From: Methanoculleus chikugoensis
GTDB lineage: Archaea > Halobacteriota > Methanomicrobia > Methanomicrobiales > Methanoculleaceae
DNA: 64,000 nt
Assembly (NCBI RefSeq): GCF_900095385.1
Contig: NZ_FMID01000038.1
Location: forward strand, 26,695 to 90,694
Direction: 5' to 3'
Shown piece by piece: positions 16,418-25,489 of the stretch. Within the stretch, counting starts at the first letter, position 1. Every line of letters begins with the position of its first letter. Both the position numbers and the translations under genes were made by a program. The notes below the pieces were generated by a model. That model did no database searches, was not told the origin of the DNA, and saw nothing but the letters and a program-made list of their open reading frames with translations.

Positions 16418-17014
16418 ATGCATGAAGAGACGGCCGCGATGCTCGACCACGTCAGGACAGCGCTCCCGGAGTCAGGGGCGCACGGGTTCGACCACACCCT
16501 CCGGGTCGTGCGCCTCTGCGAGCGGATCGGTGCCCGGGAGGGAGCGGATATGGCGATCCTCATTCCGGCCGCCCTCTTCCATGATATCGCCCGGCCCCTT
16601 GAGGAGGAGAAAGGCGTTCCTCACGAGGAGGAAGGAGCGCGGATGGCGGAGTCCTACCTCCGCTCCGTCCGCTACCCCGAGGAGTGCATCCCGGGCATCG
16701 TCCATGCCATCCGTGCGCACCGCTACAGTTCAGGCATCGCCCCGGGGACGCTCGAGGCCCGGGTGCTCTCGGATGCGGACAACCTCGACGCGATGGGCGC
16801 GGTCGGGATCGCGAGGACGTTCATGCAATCCGGGGAGCAGGGACGGGACATTGCAGACGCAACCGGTCACTTTCACGACAAACTGCTCAATCTCAGAGAT
16901 CGCATGTACACAGAGACCGCCCGGAAGATCGCCGAAGAGAGGCACGCGTTCCTCGTCGCGTTTCTCGATGCACTGGATGACGAGATGGGCGCCCGAATAC
17001 CCCAGGATGTGTAA
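16418..17014 (+). CDS. HD-domain phosphohydrolase
   Basis: The 198-residue protein has the HD signature spread in order: GFDHTLRVVRLCERIG (first His), AALFHDIARP (HD pair near residues 53-54), HEEEGARMAESYL, HAIRAHRY and VLSDADNLDAMGAVGIAR (final Asp). This matches the YedJ-like HD hydrolase group, which acts on nucleotides or phosphoesters. The length is normal for the family. It stands alone; the promoter is probably in the AT-rich block at 16150-16300. Confidence 0.85.
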   Translation: MHEETAAMLDHVRTALPESGAHGFDHTLRVVRLCERIGAREGADMAILIPAALFHDIARPLEEEKGVPHEEEGARMAESYLRSVRYPEECIPGIVHAIRAHRYSSGIAPGTLEARVLSDADNLDAMGAVGIARTFMQSGEQGRDIADATGHFHDKLLNLRDRMYTETARKIAEERHAFLVAFLDALDDEMGARIPQDV

Positions 17015-17044
17015 TAGAGGGGACACCTCCGGCACGGGCCTCCT

Positions 17045-17374
17045 TCACGCATCCGAACAGAACCGTAGCCCCACGATCCCCGATACGATCAGGAGAATAC
17101 AGAGGAGGCGGAGGACGCTCCTTGACTCGCCGAAGAGCACGATCCCGGCGATGACCGTCCCGATAGCCCCGATACCCGTCCAGACGGCATACGCCGTCCC
17201 GAGCGGGAGGGTCGAGAGCGATCGCGAGAGGAGGTAGATGCTCCCGGCCATGACGGCGAGGGTCGCCACCGACGGCCAGACCTTTGTGAACCCTTCGGTA
17301 TACTTGAGGCCGAGCGCCCAGCCGGTCTCCAGGAGCCCGGCAAAGAACAGAGTGATCCAGGCGGTATTCTGCAT
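17045..17374 (-). CDS. sugE: small multidrug resistance family exporter, SugE/Gdx type
   Basis: I start at the ATG at 17374, which gives 109 residues, the normal size for the SMR family; the longer ORF upstream is low-complexity. Four hydrophobic helices are visible: [20 protein letters not shown] (with the essential Glu), [46 protein letters not shown] and [19 protein letters not shown]. The sequence [12 protein letters not shown]...GIVLFGE is the SugE/Gdx version (guanidinium and small cation export) and not the EmrE version. I looked for a guanidine riboswitch in the upstream region and saw none. It is convergent with the HD gene. Confidence 0.85.
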   Translation of the reverse strand: MQNTAWITLFFAGLLETGWALGLKYTEGFTKVWPSVATLAVMAGSIYLLSRSLSTLPLGTAYAVWTGIGAIGTVIAGIVLFGESRSVLRLLCILLIVSGIVGLRFCSDA

Positions 17375-17501
17375 GATTCCTTTTTCATTTGGTCCGAAAA
17401 ATGATATACTTTCTCCGACCTGAAGATCATGCGGTTCATCCGCTTCCGTCACGTTTAACAGGGAAGAGTGCCCTCCCGGAGATCCAGAGGAGGTATGGAG
17501 T

Positions 17502-17729
17502 GTGGTGAAAATAACCATCGACAGGCCGGGATGCATCAGCTGCGAGTCGTGCTGGACGCTCTGTCCGGACGTCTTCGAACAGGATCCGAACGACGACCTG
17601 AGTTCGGTCACGGAACAGTACCGGGTCGACGGCAACCCCGCGGAGGGGGAGGTGCCCGACGACCTCGCCGACTGCGCCCTGGAGGCTGCCGACGCGTGCC
17701 CGGTCGCGGTCATCGTTGTGGAAGACTGA
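17502..17729 (+). CDS. single-cluster [4Fe-4S] ferredoxin
   Basis: The 75-residue protein [22 protein letters not shown]... has C-x-x-C-x-x-C-x-x-x-C-P near the N-terminus and a lone distal C-P (ADACPVAV) near the end. That fits a one-cluster ferredoxin of the Pyrococcus/Thermotoga type; the second cluster site is lost. It has a long acidic insert (residues 27-58). The start is GTG at 17502 with AGGAGG at 17488-17493. It is divergent from sugE, with about 125 nt between. Confidence 0.88.
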   Translation: MVKITIDRPGCISCESCWTLCPDVFEQDPNDDLSSVTEQYRVDGNPAEGEVPDDLADCALEAADACPVAVIVVED

Positions 17730-17803
17730 GATCGTTAAAGGGAGGATAAAGCCGGCCTGGACGATAGGGCACAGGACAACTAGTATTCGCGCTCCGAGAT
17801 AAA

Positions 17804-17916
17804 ATTATATACTTCCAGCGCTATGGGGGATCTTGCCTGAGAGTGGGGTCAACCAGAAGGCACATCATCACATGATGCAGCGGGTTCACAGGCCAGGACG
17901 GTAACGGCCTGCGAAC
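17804..17916 (+). ncRNA. candidate small RNA: TATA box followed by three hairpins
   Basis: The intergenic space between the ferredoxin and the DUF421 gene holds a TATA-like AATTATATAC at 17804-17813. About 20-30 nt later a run of three adjacent stems begins: TGCCT/AGGCA (17834-17862), CATCAT/ATGATG with a 3-nt loop (17863-17877), and a two-part stem GTTC-ac-AGGCC / GGCCT-gc-GAAC (17884-17916). An A8 tract follows, which reads as T8 on the other strand. No ORF is credible here. It is a structural guess only; hairpins are common in GC-rich DNA. Confidence 0.3.
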
Positions 17917-17998
17917 ACAAAAAAAACACTGCACCATGAACCGAAATGTGCCCGGGCGTAAGGCCTTATCTCTCGGGCACCCTGTTTTCACCGATCCG

Positions 17999-18532
17999 TC
18001 ACCGCCGGACCCCTGCCACATCGACCAGCACCCCCATGCCGTCGCTCTCCGTAAGCACCGAGAGGTTTCCGTTCGTCTCGAGGACGATCGAGCGCACGCT
18101 CACGGGGGAGGCGATCCCTTCCGACCGCAACGCCTGCCGGATCTCGCCTTCGGCGATCCGCTCCCGCCGCATCGCGTCGTGCAGGAACGCTCCCGCGTGG
18201 AAGAGGAGGCGGGGTTCCGACTTCACCGCCTTCTGCACCCTCTTCGACCGGACGGACGACCAGGAGACGGCGTACTGCAGCACGACCAGGATGCCGAGGG
18301 CGAGCACCCCCTCTGCAAGCGAGACGTCCCTTGAGACGATCGTCGAGGCAAGGATCGAGCCGACGGCCACGTTCACGATGAAGTCGAAGGCGTTCATCGC
18401 CGAGAGCGTCCGCTTCCCCGAGAGGCGGACGATGATCACAAGGGCCACATACGCACATACCCCGACGATCAGAACCCGCACCAGAAAGGCAGGGTCGCCG
18501 AAGAAGATCTCCTGCAGGAATCCGCCGCTCAT
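17999..18532 (-). CDS. DUF421 / YetF-family membrane protein
   Basis: I start at ATG 18532 (GTG at 18541 is an alternative). Three N-terminal membrane helices (FLVRVLIVGVCAYVALVIIV, NAFDFIVNVAVGSILASTIV, LAEGVLALGILVVLQYAVSW) surround the family motif SGKRTLSAMNAFDF, and a cytoplasmic alpha/beta domain follows (RRERIAEGEIRQALRSEGI ... VLETNGNLSVL). This is the YetF/DUF421 arrangement; the domain's role is unknown. The protein is shorter than the bacterial form (about 220 residues). Confidence 0.85.
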   Translation of the reverse strand: MSGGFLQEIFFGDPAFLVRVLIVGVCAYVALVIIVRLSGKRTLSAMNAFDFIVNVAVGSILASTIVSRDVSLAEGVLALGILVVLQYAVSWSSVRSKRVQKAVKSEPRLLFHAGAFLHDAMRRERIAEGEIRQALRSEGIASPVSVRSIVLETNGNLSVLTESDGMGVLVDVAGVRR

Positions 18533-18648
18533 ACCCCGCACTGCACGAGGGACGGCATAGCACTTTCTGCAGGCGGGTCCTCAAAGAGGCTTTGTTGAAA
18601 TCCTCCCCCAGAGGATGAATAACCTTCAAATTATCCATACGCCCTCGA

Positions 18649-18726
18649 CTCACGCGAAGTCGCGAAGAACGCGAAGGAAACTGTCAATATCCATCCAGAC
18701 TTCGCGACTTCGCGGCTTCACGTGAG
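18649..18726. repeat. GCGAAG-type intergenic repeat, copy A
   Basis: CTCACGCGAAG (18649-18659) runs into two further GCGAAG units on the plus strand. After a 22-nt middle, TTCGCG-ac-TTCGCG-gc-TTCACGTGAG closes the element, so the outer ends are inverted repeats. The sequence after it (AGACCACACTACCGATCCCTAT) matches the centre of copies C and E. It lies between the DUF421 and M42 peptidase genes. Confidence 0.8.
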
Positions 18727-18808
18727 ACCACACTACCGATCCCTATGGTAACCGGGAATTATCCGGAGGTTGGGGAAAGCATTTCAGCAGAGCCAAAAAG
18801 AGGGTTAT

Positions 18809-19846
18809 TCAGAGCGCCGGCCTGCTCTTCAGCGCCTCGACGAGGAGCCGGACCCCCGCCTCGATGTCGGCGGTATCGACTACCTCGACCGGGGAGTGGA
18901 TGTAGCGGGCCGGGATCGAGAACGGAATGCTCGGGATACCGCCCCGCTCCAGGTGGATGATCGTCGCGTCGGTGTTGCCGCCGGTGCCGACCTCGAGCTG
19001 GCAGGGGATGTCGTTCTTCTCCGCGGTCTCGCGGAGCCACGCGGTCATCCTCGGATCGGCCATGAGCCCGCGGCCGCTCGCGCTGACGAGGACAAGAACC
19101 GGCCCTTTGCCCATCTCGACGCTCGCGTCCTTCTTCTCGATCCCGGGGTGGTCGCCGGGGATGGTGACGTCGGTCGCGATCGCGCAGTCGGGGTTTAACG
19201 AGTAGGCGCTCACTTTCGCGCCTTTCAGCCCCAGCTCCTCCTGGACGGTAAAGACAGCGTAGATCGTGTGGGGCGACTTCGCCTGCTGCAGCGCCCGGAT
19301 GAGCATCGCGACGCCGACCCGGTTATCGAGCGCTTTACCCGTGACGCGGGTGCCGGCAAGTTCGGTGTACTCGCGGTCGATGGTGATCGGGGTGCCGATC
19401 TCGATCCCGAGACCCTTCACCTCCTCCTCGCTCGTTGCGCCCACGTCGACGAACATATTCTCGATCTTGATCTCCTTCTTGCGCTCCTCCTCTTTCATGA
19501 CGTGCGGGGGTTTTGCGCCGAGGACGCCCGGGACCGATCCTTTCTTCCCGTGCAGGATCACCCGCTGGCAGTAGAGCACCGGCCCGAACCATCCCCCGAT
19601 GGGGACGACCCGGATGAACCCTTTCTCATCGATGTACTGCACCATCAGGCCGATCTCGTCCATGTGGGCGGCGAGCATGACGGAGAAGTCGTCGCCGCGC
19701 TTCACGGCAATCAGGTTCCCCATCGTGTCCTCGCGGAGCTCGTCGACGACACCTGCAAGTTCCGCCCTGACGATATCCCTGATGTTTCCTTCACTGCTGC
19801 TGACGCCGTGGGCGTCGGATAACTTCCTGAGTAACTCTTTCACCAT
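18809..19846 (-). CDS. M42-family metallopeptidase (aminopeptidase)
   Basis: The 345-residue protein carries the M42 metal ligands and general base: AAHMDEIGLMV (His and Asp), GKALDNRVGVA (Asp), VFTVQEELGLKGA (the EE catalytic base and ligand), ATDVTIPGD (Asp) and ARYIHSPVEV (His). Such dodecameric dinuclear aminopeptidases (TET-like) trim peptides in the cytoplasm; older annotations call them endoglucanase. Its length is right. It lies 7 nt downstream of the aminotransferase on the same strand, so they are an operon. Confidence 0.93.
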   Translation of the reverse strand: MVKELLRKLSDAHGVSSSEGNIRDIVRAELAGVVDELREDTMGNLIAVKRGDDFSVMLAAHMDEIGLMVQYIDEKGFIRVVPIGGWFGPVLYCQRVILHGKKGSVPGVLGAKPPHVMKEEERKKEIKIENMFVDVGATSEEEVKGLGIEIGTPITIDREYTELAGTRVTGKALDNRVGVAMLIRALQQAKSPHTIYAVFTVQEELGLKGAKVSAYSLNPDCAIATDVTIPGDHPGIEKKDASVEMGKGPVLVLVSASGRGLMADPRMTAWLRETAEKNDIPCQLEVGTGGNTDATIIHLERGGIPSIPFSIPARYIHSPVEVVDTADIEAGVRLLVEALKSRPAL

Positions 19847-19853
19847 TCTTCTC

Positions 19854-20960
19854 TCACCCCATCAGTTCCCCGAGACGCCCGACCGCGCGGGAGAGGTTCT
19901 CCCGGGAGGTCGCGTAGCTGAAGCGCGCGTACTCGGGTGCCCTCGAACCGAATGCCCCGCCCGGCACAATGATGACGCCCGCATCGATGGCCTTCTCGAT
20001 AAGGTTTCGCCCCATCGGGACGAACATGTAGAACGCACCTTCCGGCCGGGGGAAATCGAACCCGAGACCGGTCAGCCCGTCGTAGAGGAGGTCGCGTCGG
20101 GCGCGGTATTCACTCCGCATCCGCATGACCGGCTCCTGGTCGCCGGTGTATGCGGCGAGCGCGGCATACTGCGAGATCGAGGTCGCGCACGCCTGGGCGT
20201 ACTGGTGCACCTTGAGGAACTCCGGGATGTAGTCCTCGGGTGCTGCAAGGTAGCCGACCCGCCACCCGGTCATGGCGTAGGTCTTGCTCGCGGCGTTGAC
20301 GGTGATGACGTCGTCGCCGAACCGGGCTGCGCTGAAGTGTTCTTTCTCGTAGACGAAGTGCTCGTAGACCTCGTCGGAGACGACGGTGACCTTACGATCG
20401 TTTGCATACTCCACGAGGGCGCGGATCGACTCCTCGCTCTCGACCGCGCCCGTCGGGTTTGCGGGAGAGTTCAGGACGAAGATCCGTGCACCGTCCATCT
20501 GCTCCTTCGCCCGTTCAACGTCGATGTGCAGGGTCGCGTCGAGCCCGACGCCCTCGGGCTTTCCGCCGGCAATGGTCGCAAGGGCGGCATAGGAGACGAA
20601 ACCCGGGTCGGTGAAGAGGACGCGGTCGCCCGGGTCGACGAGCGCCTCCATCACGAGGTGGAGCGCCTCGCTTCCGCCCGCCGTGACCAGGATCTGCTCC
20701 GGCCGGCAGGCGAGGCTGTTCTCGCGCGCGAGTTTCTCGCAGATAGCCTCCCGGAGTTCAATGATCCCGGCATTCGGGGTGTAGCCGGTTCTCCCCTCCC
20801 TGATGGCGTCGATCGCGGCCATCTTGATGTGATCGGGCGTATCGAAGTCCGGCTGTCCGATGCCGAGGTTGATCGCGTCCGGGCCTCCGACTTCGAAGAG
20901 CTTGCGGATCCCCGACATCTCCACGCTTTTGACCCGGTCGGCATACCTGTGTTCGTTCAT
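19854..20960 (-). CDS. class I/II pyridoxal-phosphate aminotransferase
   Basis: The 368-residue fold-type I aminotransferase has INLGIGQPDFDTPDH, TGYTPNAGIIELREAI, NSPANPTGAVES (Asn ligand), VVSDEVYEHFVY (Asp ligand to PLP), NAASKTYAMTGWRVGYL (Schiff-base Lys in SKTYAMTGWR), and the C-terminal FSYATSREN (substrate carboxylate Arg). This is the aspartate/aromatic-type subgroup common in methanogens; the substrate is not set by sequence. It lies 7 nt from the hexuloisomerase and 7 nt from the M42 peptidase. Confidence 0.92.
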   Translation of the reverse strand: MNEHRYADRVKSVEMSGIRKLFEVGGPDAINLGIGQPDFDTPDHIKMAAIDAIREGRTGYTPNAGIIELREAICEKLARENSLACRPEQILVTAGGSEALHLVMEALVDPGDRVLFTDPGFVSYAALATIAGGKPEGVGLDATLHIDVERAKEQMDGARIFVLNSPANPTGAVESEESIRALVEYANDRKVTVVSDEVYEHFVYEKEHFSAARFGDDVITVNAASKTYAMTGWRVGYLAAPEDYIPEFLKVHQYAQACATSISQYAALAAYTGDQEPVMRMRSEYRARRDLLYDGLTGLGFDFPRPEGAFYMFVPMGRNLIEKAIDAGVIIVPGGAFGSRAPEYARFSYATSRENLSRAVGRLGELMG

Positions 20961-20967
20961 GATTGCC

Positions 20968-21567
20968 TCACTCGATGTTCGCGTGGCGGCACTGGAGGTC
21001 TTCGGGCCGGCACTGGGTGATCTCCATCAGCCGCGATATGATCGCGTCCGCAAAGACCATGGCGGTCGTCTCGAAGATGGTGCCGAGCGGCGCGAACGAC
21101 TTGTGCTCGCCCATCATCTGCCGGATCTCAAACTCCGCAGACTCGTCGGCCACCTTATCCCGCTGACTCTCGATGATGACGATGCAGTCGGCGATGCGCC
21201 CGATCCGCGAGTCTTTCTTTGACGTGATGAGGCAGATCCTCCCACCGATCTCCTTTGCGGTCTCCGAGATATCCGCAACCGTCTTGGTCGCGCCGGACCC
21301 GGAGAAGACGATAATGACGTCTCCCGGCTTCATGGCCGGGGTCACGGTCTCCCCGACGACGAATGCGGAGAGCCCGAGGTGCATCAGGCGCATGGCAAAC
21401 GATTTCGCTACAAGCCCGGAGCGCCCGGCGCCCATGGTGTAGATGCGGTTTGCGTTCAGGATCTCGGTGAGAAGCGTATCGATCTCGTCGTCGGACATCA
21501 CATCCGCAATCGTCCTGATCTTGGTCGCCATCAACCGCATCATGTTCTTAACCGGGTGATTTGTCAT
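20968..21567 (-). CDS. hxlB: 6-phospho-3-hexuloisomerase (SIS domain)
   Basis: I start at ATG 21567 (199 residues); the upstream extension to 21714 has no protein-like character. The SIS domain shows IYTMGAGRSGLVAKSFAMRLMHLG, GDVIIVFSGSGATKTVADIS and ICLITSKKDSRIGRIADCIV, with the C-terminal catalytic stretch MMGEHKSFAPLGTIFETTAMVFAD. This matches archaeal HxlB, which interconverts arabino-hex-3-ulose-6-phosphate and fructose-6-phosphate. Methanogens use it to make ribose-5-phosphate by the reverse ribulose monophosphate pathway, or in the formaldehyde fixing direction. It is the first gene of the three-gene operon with the aminotransferase and peptidase. Confidence 0.9.
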   Translation of the reverse strand: MTNHPVKNMMRLMATKIRTIADVMSDDEIDTLLTEILNANRIYTMGAGRSGLVAKSFAMRLMHLGLSAFVVGETVTPAMKPGDVIIVFSGSGATKTVADISETAKEIGGRICLITSKKDSRIGRIADCIVIIESQRDKVADESAEFEIRQMMGEHKSFAPLGTIFETTAMVFADAIISRLMEITQCRPEDLQCRHANIE

Positions 21568-22107
21568 CGTAATTCCGTTATTAGGTTTCACCAGATCATA
21601 CATTAGAATATCCCAGACGCCCCGTGACAGGGGCGGGCGCCCTCTTCCCCCCGGGTTTGCCGGGACCCGGCACAGGAGGGGACGATGATTACCGAAAATT
21701 CGGACAACAACCATTATCCCGCAGAGAGGGGATCGCGGTTTTCACCCGGCCGCCCGGCGGATTAGATATCGGCGAAATAGGGCAATAAATCAAATATGGG
21801 CGCAACAAACCCGCAATATATCATCCATCCACCACGGCAGATCGCTTCTGGAGATGCAAAAGGCTATTGTGGATGATTGCAAAATACATACAAAATTCGG
21901 CACGACGCTCCGGCCGCAACAGGAGAATTACAGCTGTCAGAACTCATTTTTGCAGCACCACACCCCAATTTCGACGCCCCATTGCGCCGATGCGGGTAAA
22001 TTCTCCCGGATAAGGAGCGGATCAGGGATTACGCGGGCCTGCCGTTCCCCGCAACCATATGCGGGAGGGCGCACGGCGGGGCTCAAGGGACGACAAGAGG
22101 TAACAGG
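21568..22107. other. 540-nt divergent intergenic region
   Basis: It separates the hxlB operon from lhr. It is GC-rich near 21620-21710 and AT-rich at 21770-21910. No ORF is convincing: the plus-strand frame at 21854 begins with a mixed sequence and continues out of phase into lhr. The lhr start has AGAGGTAACAGG just before it. Confidence 0.5.
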
Positions 22108-24726
22108 ATGGAGAAGCGGCTGGAAAGGCATTCGAACGAGAAGATCCTCGATCTCCTCGACGAGAACGTACGGGAATGGTGCATACGAAGACTGGACGGG
22201 CGGTTCACCCCGCCGCAGCGGATGGCGGTCCCGCTCATCCACGAGAGGAAGGACGTCCTCATCTGTTCGCCGACCGGGTCGGGAAAGACCCTCTCGGCGT
22301 TTCTTGCAATCATCGACGACCTCTTCGTCCGGGCACGGGCGGGGGCGCTCGAAGACAGCGTCTACTGCCTTTATGTCTCGCCGCTCAAGTCGCTTGCAAA
22401 CGACATCCATAAAAACCTCAGCCAGCCGCTCGACGGGATCGCCGAGGTTGCCCGCGAGCGCGGGATCGACCACACCCCGCTCCGCCACGCCATCCGGCAC
22501 GGGGACGTCTCGCGGGCGGATAAGGCAAAGATGGCGCGAAAACCCCCGCACATCCTCAACATCACCCCCGAGACCCTCGGGATCCTCTTGAACTCCCCGA
22601 AGTTCCGCGAGAATCTCCGGACGGTCCGGTGGGTTGTCGTCGACGAGATCCACTCCCTCGCGGGCTCGAAACGCGGCGTGCACCTCTCGGTGAGCCTTGA
22701 GCGGCTCGAGGAACTGGTGAAAGAGACCGGCGGCGGTTTTACCCGGATCGGGTGCTCGGCGACGATCGAGCCCCTTGAGGAAGTCGGCCGGTTCCTGGTC
22801 GGCGCCGGGCGCGAGGTGGAGGTCGTCGACACCCGGTTCGCGCGGGAGTTCGACCTCAAACTCCTCTGTCCGGTCCCCGATCTCATCGACACCACTCCCG
22901 AAGACTTCTCGCGGCACCTCTATTCGACGATCCACCGTCTCGTCCAGGAGCACAGCAATACGCTCGTCTTCACGAACACCCGGAACGGCGCCGAACGGAT
23001 CCTCTACAACCTCCGCGTCCGTTACCCCGAATGGTACACGGCGGAGAACACGGGATGCCACCACGGCTCGATGGGAACGGAAGGGAGGCTCTCCGTCGAG
23101 GAGCGGCTCAAGTCCGGGAGGGTGAAGGTGGTGACGACCTCGACGTCGCTCGAACTCGGGGTCGACATGCCGCACGTCGACCTCGTCCTCCAGGTGGGCT
23201 CCCCGAAGTCCGTCGCGGCGCTCCTCCAGCGGGTCGGGCGGGCCGGCCACCGCCTCGGCGAGGTGGTGAAGGGGCGGATCGTCGTCCTCGACCGGGACGA
23301 ACTCGTCGAGTGCGCGGTGATGCTCCGGGAGGGGCAGAACGGGTTTGTGGACCGGATCCACATCCCGGAGAACTGCCTCGACGTTCTCGCGCAGCACGTC
23401 TTCGGGATGGCGCTCGAAGGGGAGGCGCGGATCGATGGGATGCTCGAGGTGATCCGCCGGTCGTACTGCTACCGGGATCTCGATGAGGAGGACCTGATGA
23501 GCGTCGTCCGCTACCTCGCCGGGGAGTACGCGGGGCTCGAGGAGCGGCGGATCTATGCGAAGATCTGGCACGACGAGGAGACCGGGACGGTGCGAAAGCG
23601 GGGGAGGAACGCTCGGATGATATACTTCCTCAACTCCGGGACGATCCCGGACGAGTTCTCCTGCGACGTCCTCACCCGTGACGGAGTCTTTGCCGGCAAC
23701 CTGGACGAGAAGTACCTGGAACGGATGAACAAAGGCGACGTCTTCGTCCTCGGCGGGCGGCGCTACCGGTTCGCCTACCGCCGGGGCGGGAAACTCTACG
23801 TCGACCCGACGACCGACCGGCCGACGATCCCGAGCTGGTTCTCGGAGAAACTCCCCCTCTCGTTCGATCTCGGCCTGCACGTCCTCCGGTTCAAGGAGAT
23901 GATGCTTCGCGCGATGGAGACGGCCGGGACAGATGAGATCGTCGAGGACCTCCTCGCCGACTACCCGATCGACGAGAACAGCGCCCGGAGCATCTGCGCG
24001 ATCTTCGAGCAGCAGGTGCTTTATATGGGCGACGAAGCCGTCCCGACGTTGAACCGGATCGTCGTCGAGGAGCAGGTCGATCAAGAGAATCATCGCCGGC
24101 TCTACTACTTCATGACCAACTACGGGCTGCGGTTCAACGACGGGTTCTCCCGGATCGTCGCCTTCACGATCGCCCGCGACGTGACGACGAACGTCTCGGT
24201 CGGGATCAGCGACACCGGGTTTCTGGTTTCGATCCCGCTCGAGAAGCAGGTCGATCCCGCACGCATCCTCCGGGGCATCCGGGCCGACGAGTGCAACGAG
24301 ATCCTCAAAGAGGCCGTCGGGGATACCCAGCTCTTAAAGCGAGTCTTCCGGATCAACGCCGCCCGGTCGTTCATGATCCTCCGTAACTACATGGGGAAGC
24401 GAAGGAGCGCCCGGCGCCAGCAGGTGAGCGCGGACATGCTGATCTCGTTTGCCAAACGCCTCCCGGGCTTCGCCGTGATGCGGGAGACCTACCGGGAGGT
24501 GATCGAGGATAGGTTCGAGGCGGAGAACATCCGGCGGATCGTCGACGGGATCGGTGCCGGTGAGATCGAGGTTGTCCTGACCCGCGCCGCGTCCCCGAGC
24601 CCGCTCGCGTTCGGGATCGCGACGCTCGGCGTCTCCGACGCGGTCTACGCGCAGGACAAACTCTCGATGCTCCGCGAGTTCCAGCGCCGGGTGATGAGCA
24701 GCATCAGCGGCGAGGCGGCGGCATGA
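22108..24726 (+). CDS. lhr: Lhr-family ATP-dependent DNA helicase (Lhr-core)
   Basis: The 872-residue superfamily 2 helicase has a Q-like motif FTPPQRMAVPLI, motif I SPTGSGKTLSAFLAI, motif Ia SPLKSLANDI, motif II VVDEIHSLAGSKRGVHL (DEIH), motif III GCSATI, motif IV-like LVFTNTRNGAE, motif V TTSTSLELGVDMPHVDLV and motif VI LLQRVGRAGHR. The rest matches the winged-helix and beta-barrel domains of Lhr-core proteins, and the length is normal. Lhr helicases act in DNA repair and restart of stalled replication. The last four bases (ATGA) are shared with the start of the phosphoesterase, so the two are co-translated. Confidence 0.95.
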   Translation: MEKRLERHSNEKILDLLDENVREWCIRRLDGRFTPPQRMAVPLIHERKDVLICSPTGSGKTLSAFLAIIDDLFVRARAGALEDSVYCLYVSPLKSLANDIHKNLSQPLDGIAEVARERGIDHTPLRHAIRHGDVSRADKAKMARKPPHILNITPETLGILLNSPKFRENLRTVRWVVVDEIHSLAGSKRGVHLSVSLERLEELVKETGGGFTRIGCSATIEPLEEVGRFLVGAGREVEVVDTRFAREFDLKLLCPVPDLIDTTPEDFSRHLYSTIHRLVQEHSNTLVFTNTRNGAERILYNLRVRYPEWYTAENTGCHHGSMGTEGRLSVEERLKSGRVKVVTTSTSLELGVDMPHVDLVLQVGSPKSVAALLQRVGRAGHRLGEVVKGRIVVLDRDELVECAVMLREGQNGFVDRIHIPENCLDVLAQHVFGMALEGEARIDGMLEVIRRSYCYRDLDEEDLMSVVRYLAGEYAGLEERRIYAKIWHDEETGTVRKRGRNARMIYFLNSGTIPDEFSCDVLTRDGVFAGNLDEKYLERMNKGDVFVLGGRRYRFAYRRGGKLYVDPTTDRPTIPSWFSEKLPLSFDLGLHVLRFKEMMLRAMETAGTDEIVEDLLADYPIDENSARSICAIFEQQVLYMGDEAVPTLNRIVVEEQVDQENHRRLYYFMTNYGLRFNDGFSRIVAFTIARDVTTNVSVGISDTGFLVSIPLEKQVDPARILRGIRADECNEILKEAVGDTQLLKRVFRINAARSFMILRNYMGKRRSARRQQVSADMLISFAKRLPGFAVMRETYREVIEDRFEAENIRRIVDGIGAGEIEVVLTRAASPSPLAFGIATLGVSDAVYAQDKLSMLREFQRRVMSSISGEAAA

Positions 24727-25439
24727 ACGCGGTCACGGAGACCGAACTCCTATCCCGGTTCGGTTTTTATAAGGGCGCGCTCTACGTCAGGGAGGAGTCC
24801 CTCTGCGTCGTCTCCGACGTCCATATCGGGCTTGCAGAGGCGCTCTACCGGCAGGGGCTCCACTTCCCGCTCCACGAGGAGGAGACGCTGCTCGAGCGGT
24901 TCGAGGCGATCCTCGGCCGGTTCAAGCCGGGGGTCTTCGTACTCGGCGGAGACATCTTCCACGCCTTCGATCGGGTGAGCCGGGATGTGAAGGAGACATT
25001 TGAGACGATCCTCGCGACGCTCCGGGCGGAGTGCGAGGTCGTCCTCGTCCGGGGATCGCACGACGTCATGCTGCCGACGATCCGGGGAGGGACGGTCGAG
25101 CGCTACGACCGCGGCGGCTACACGGTGGTTCACGGCGATCAGGCGGTCGACGACCACGGGACGCTCATCATCGGCCACGACCACCCGGCGATCGAGATCG
25201 ATCTCGCCCGGTTCCCCTGCTTCCTCTACGGCGAGGGCGTGGTGCGCGGGAACGACCTCATCGTATTGCCGGCCTATAACCCGCTCTCTCCGGGCGTCAC
25301 GATCAACTACGCAAAGAGCCGCGACTTCCTCTCGCCCGTCCTCCGCCGCGTGGATGCAGGCGCCCTGCAACCGGTGGTGGAGGTCGACGGCGAGACGGTT
25401 GTCCTCCCGCCGCTCGCGGGCATCCGGCGGTTTGCATAA
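24723..25439 (+). CDS. metallophosphoesterase linked to Lhr (COG1407)
   Basis: The 238-residue calcineurin-like phosphoesterase has SDVHIGLAEAL (DxH), LGGDIFHAFD (GDxxD-like), VRGSHDVMLP (GNHD equivalent, with Ser for Asn), YTVVHGDQA (GH) and IIGHDHPAIEI (GHxH). These are the usual dinuclear metal ligands. It shares ATGA with lhr. Lhr, a DNA ligase and this phosphoesterase also cluster in bacteria, so a DNA-repair role is plausible. It acts on a phosphodiester or nucleotide that is not identified. Confidence 0.88.
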   Translation: MNAVTETELLSRFGFYKGALYVREESLCVVSDVHIGLAEALYRQGLHFPLHEEETLLERFEAILGRFKPGVFVLGGDIFHAFDRVSRDVKETFETILATLRAECEVVLVRGSHDVMLPTIRGGTVERYDRGGYTVVHGDQAVDDHGTLIIGHDHPAIEIDLARFPCFLYGEGVVRGNDLIVLPAYNPLSPGVTINYAKSRDFLSPVLRRVDAGALQPVVEVDGETVVLPPLAGIRRFA

Positions 25440-25489
25440 GATTACGCCGCCGGGACCAGGACACTCATTCAAAACTTATCGAGTTTTCA

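Noticed and set aside
17375..17501. Guanidine riboswitch upstream of sugE
   Set aside because: The expected conserved ACGR-type hairpins of guanidine riboswitch classes were not found in the leader.
19599..21020. 473-codon plus-strand ORF antisense to the aminotransferase and M42 genes
   Set aside because: Runs across two real genes on the other strand; no family features.
21937..24093. 718-codon minus-strand ORF antisense to lhr
   Set aside because: Antisense shadow of a certain helicase gene.
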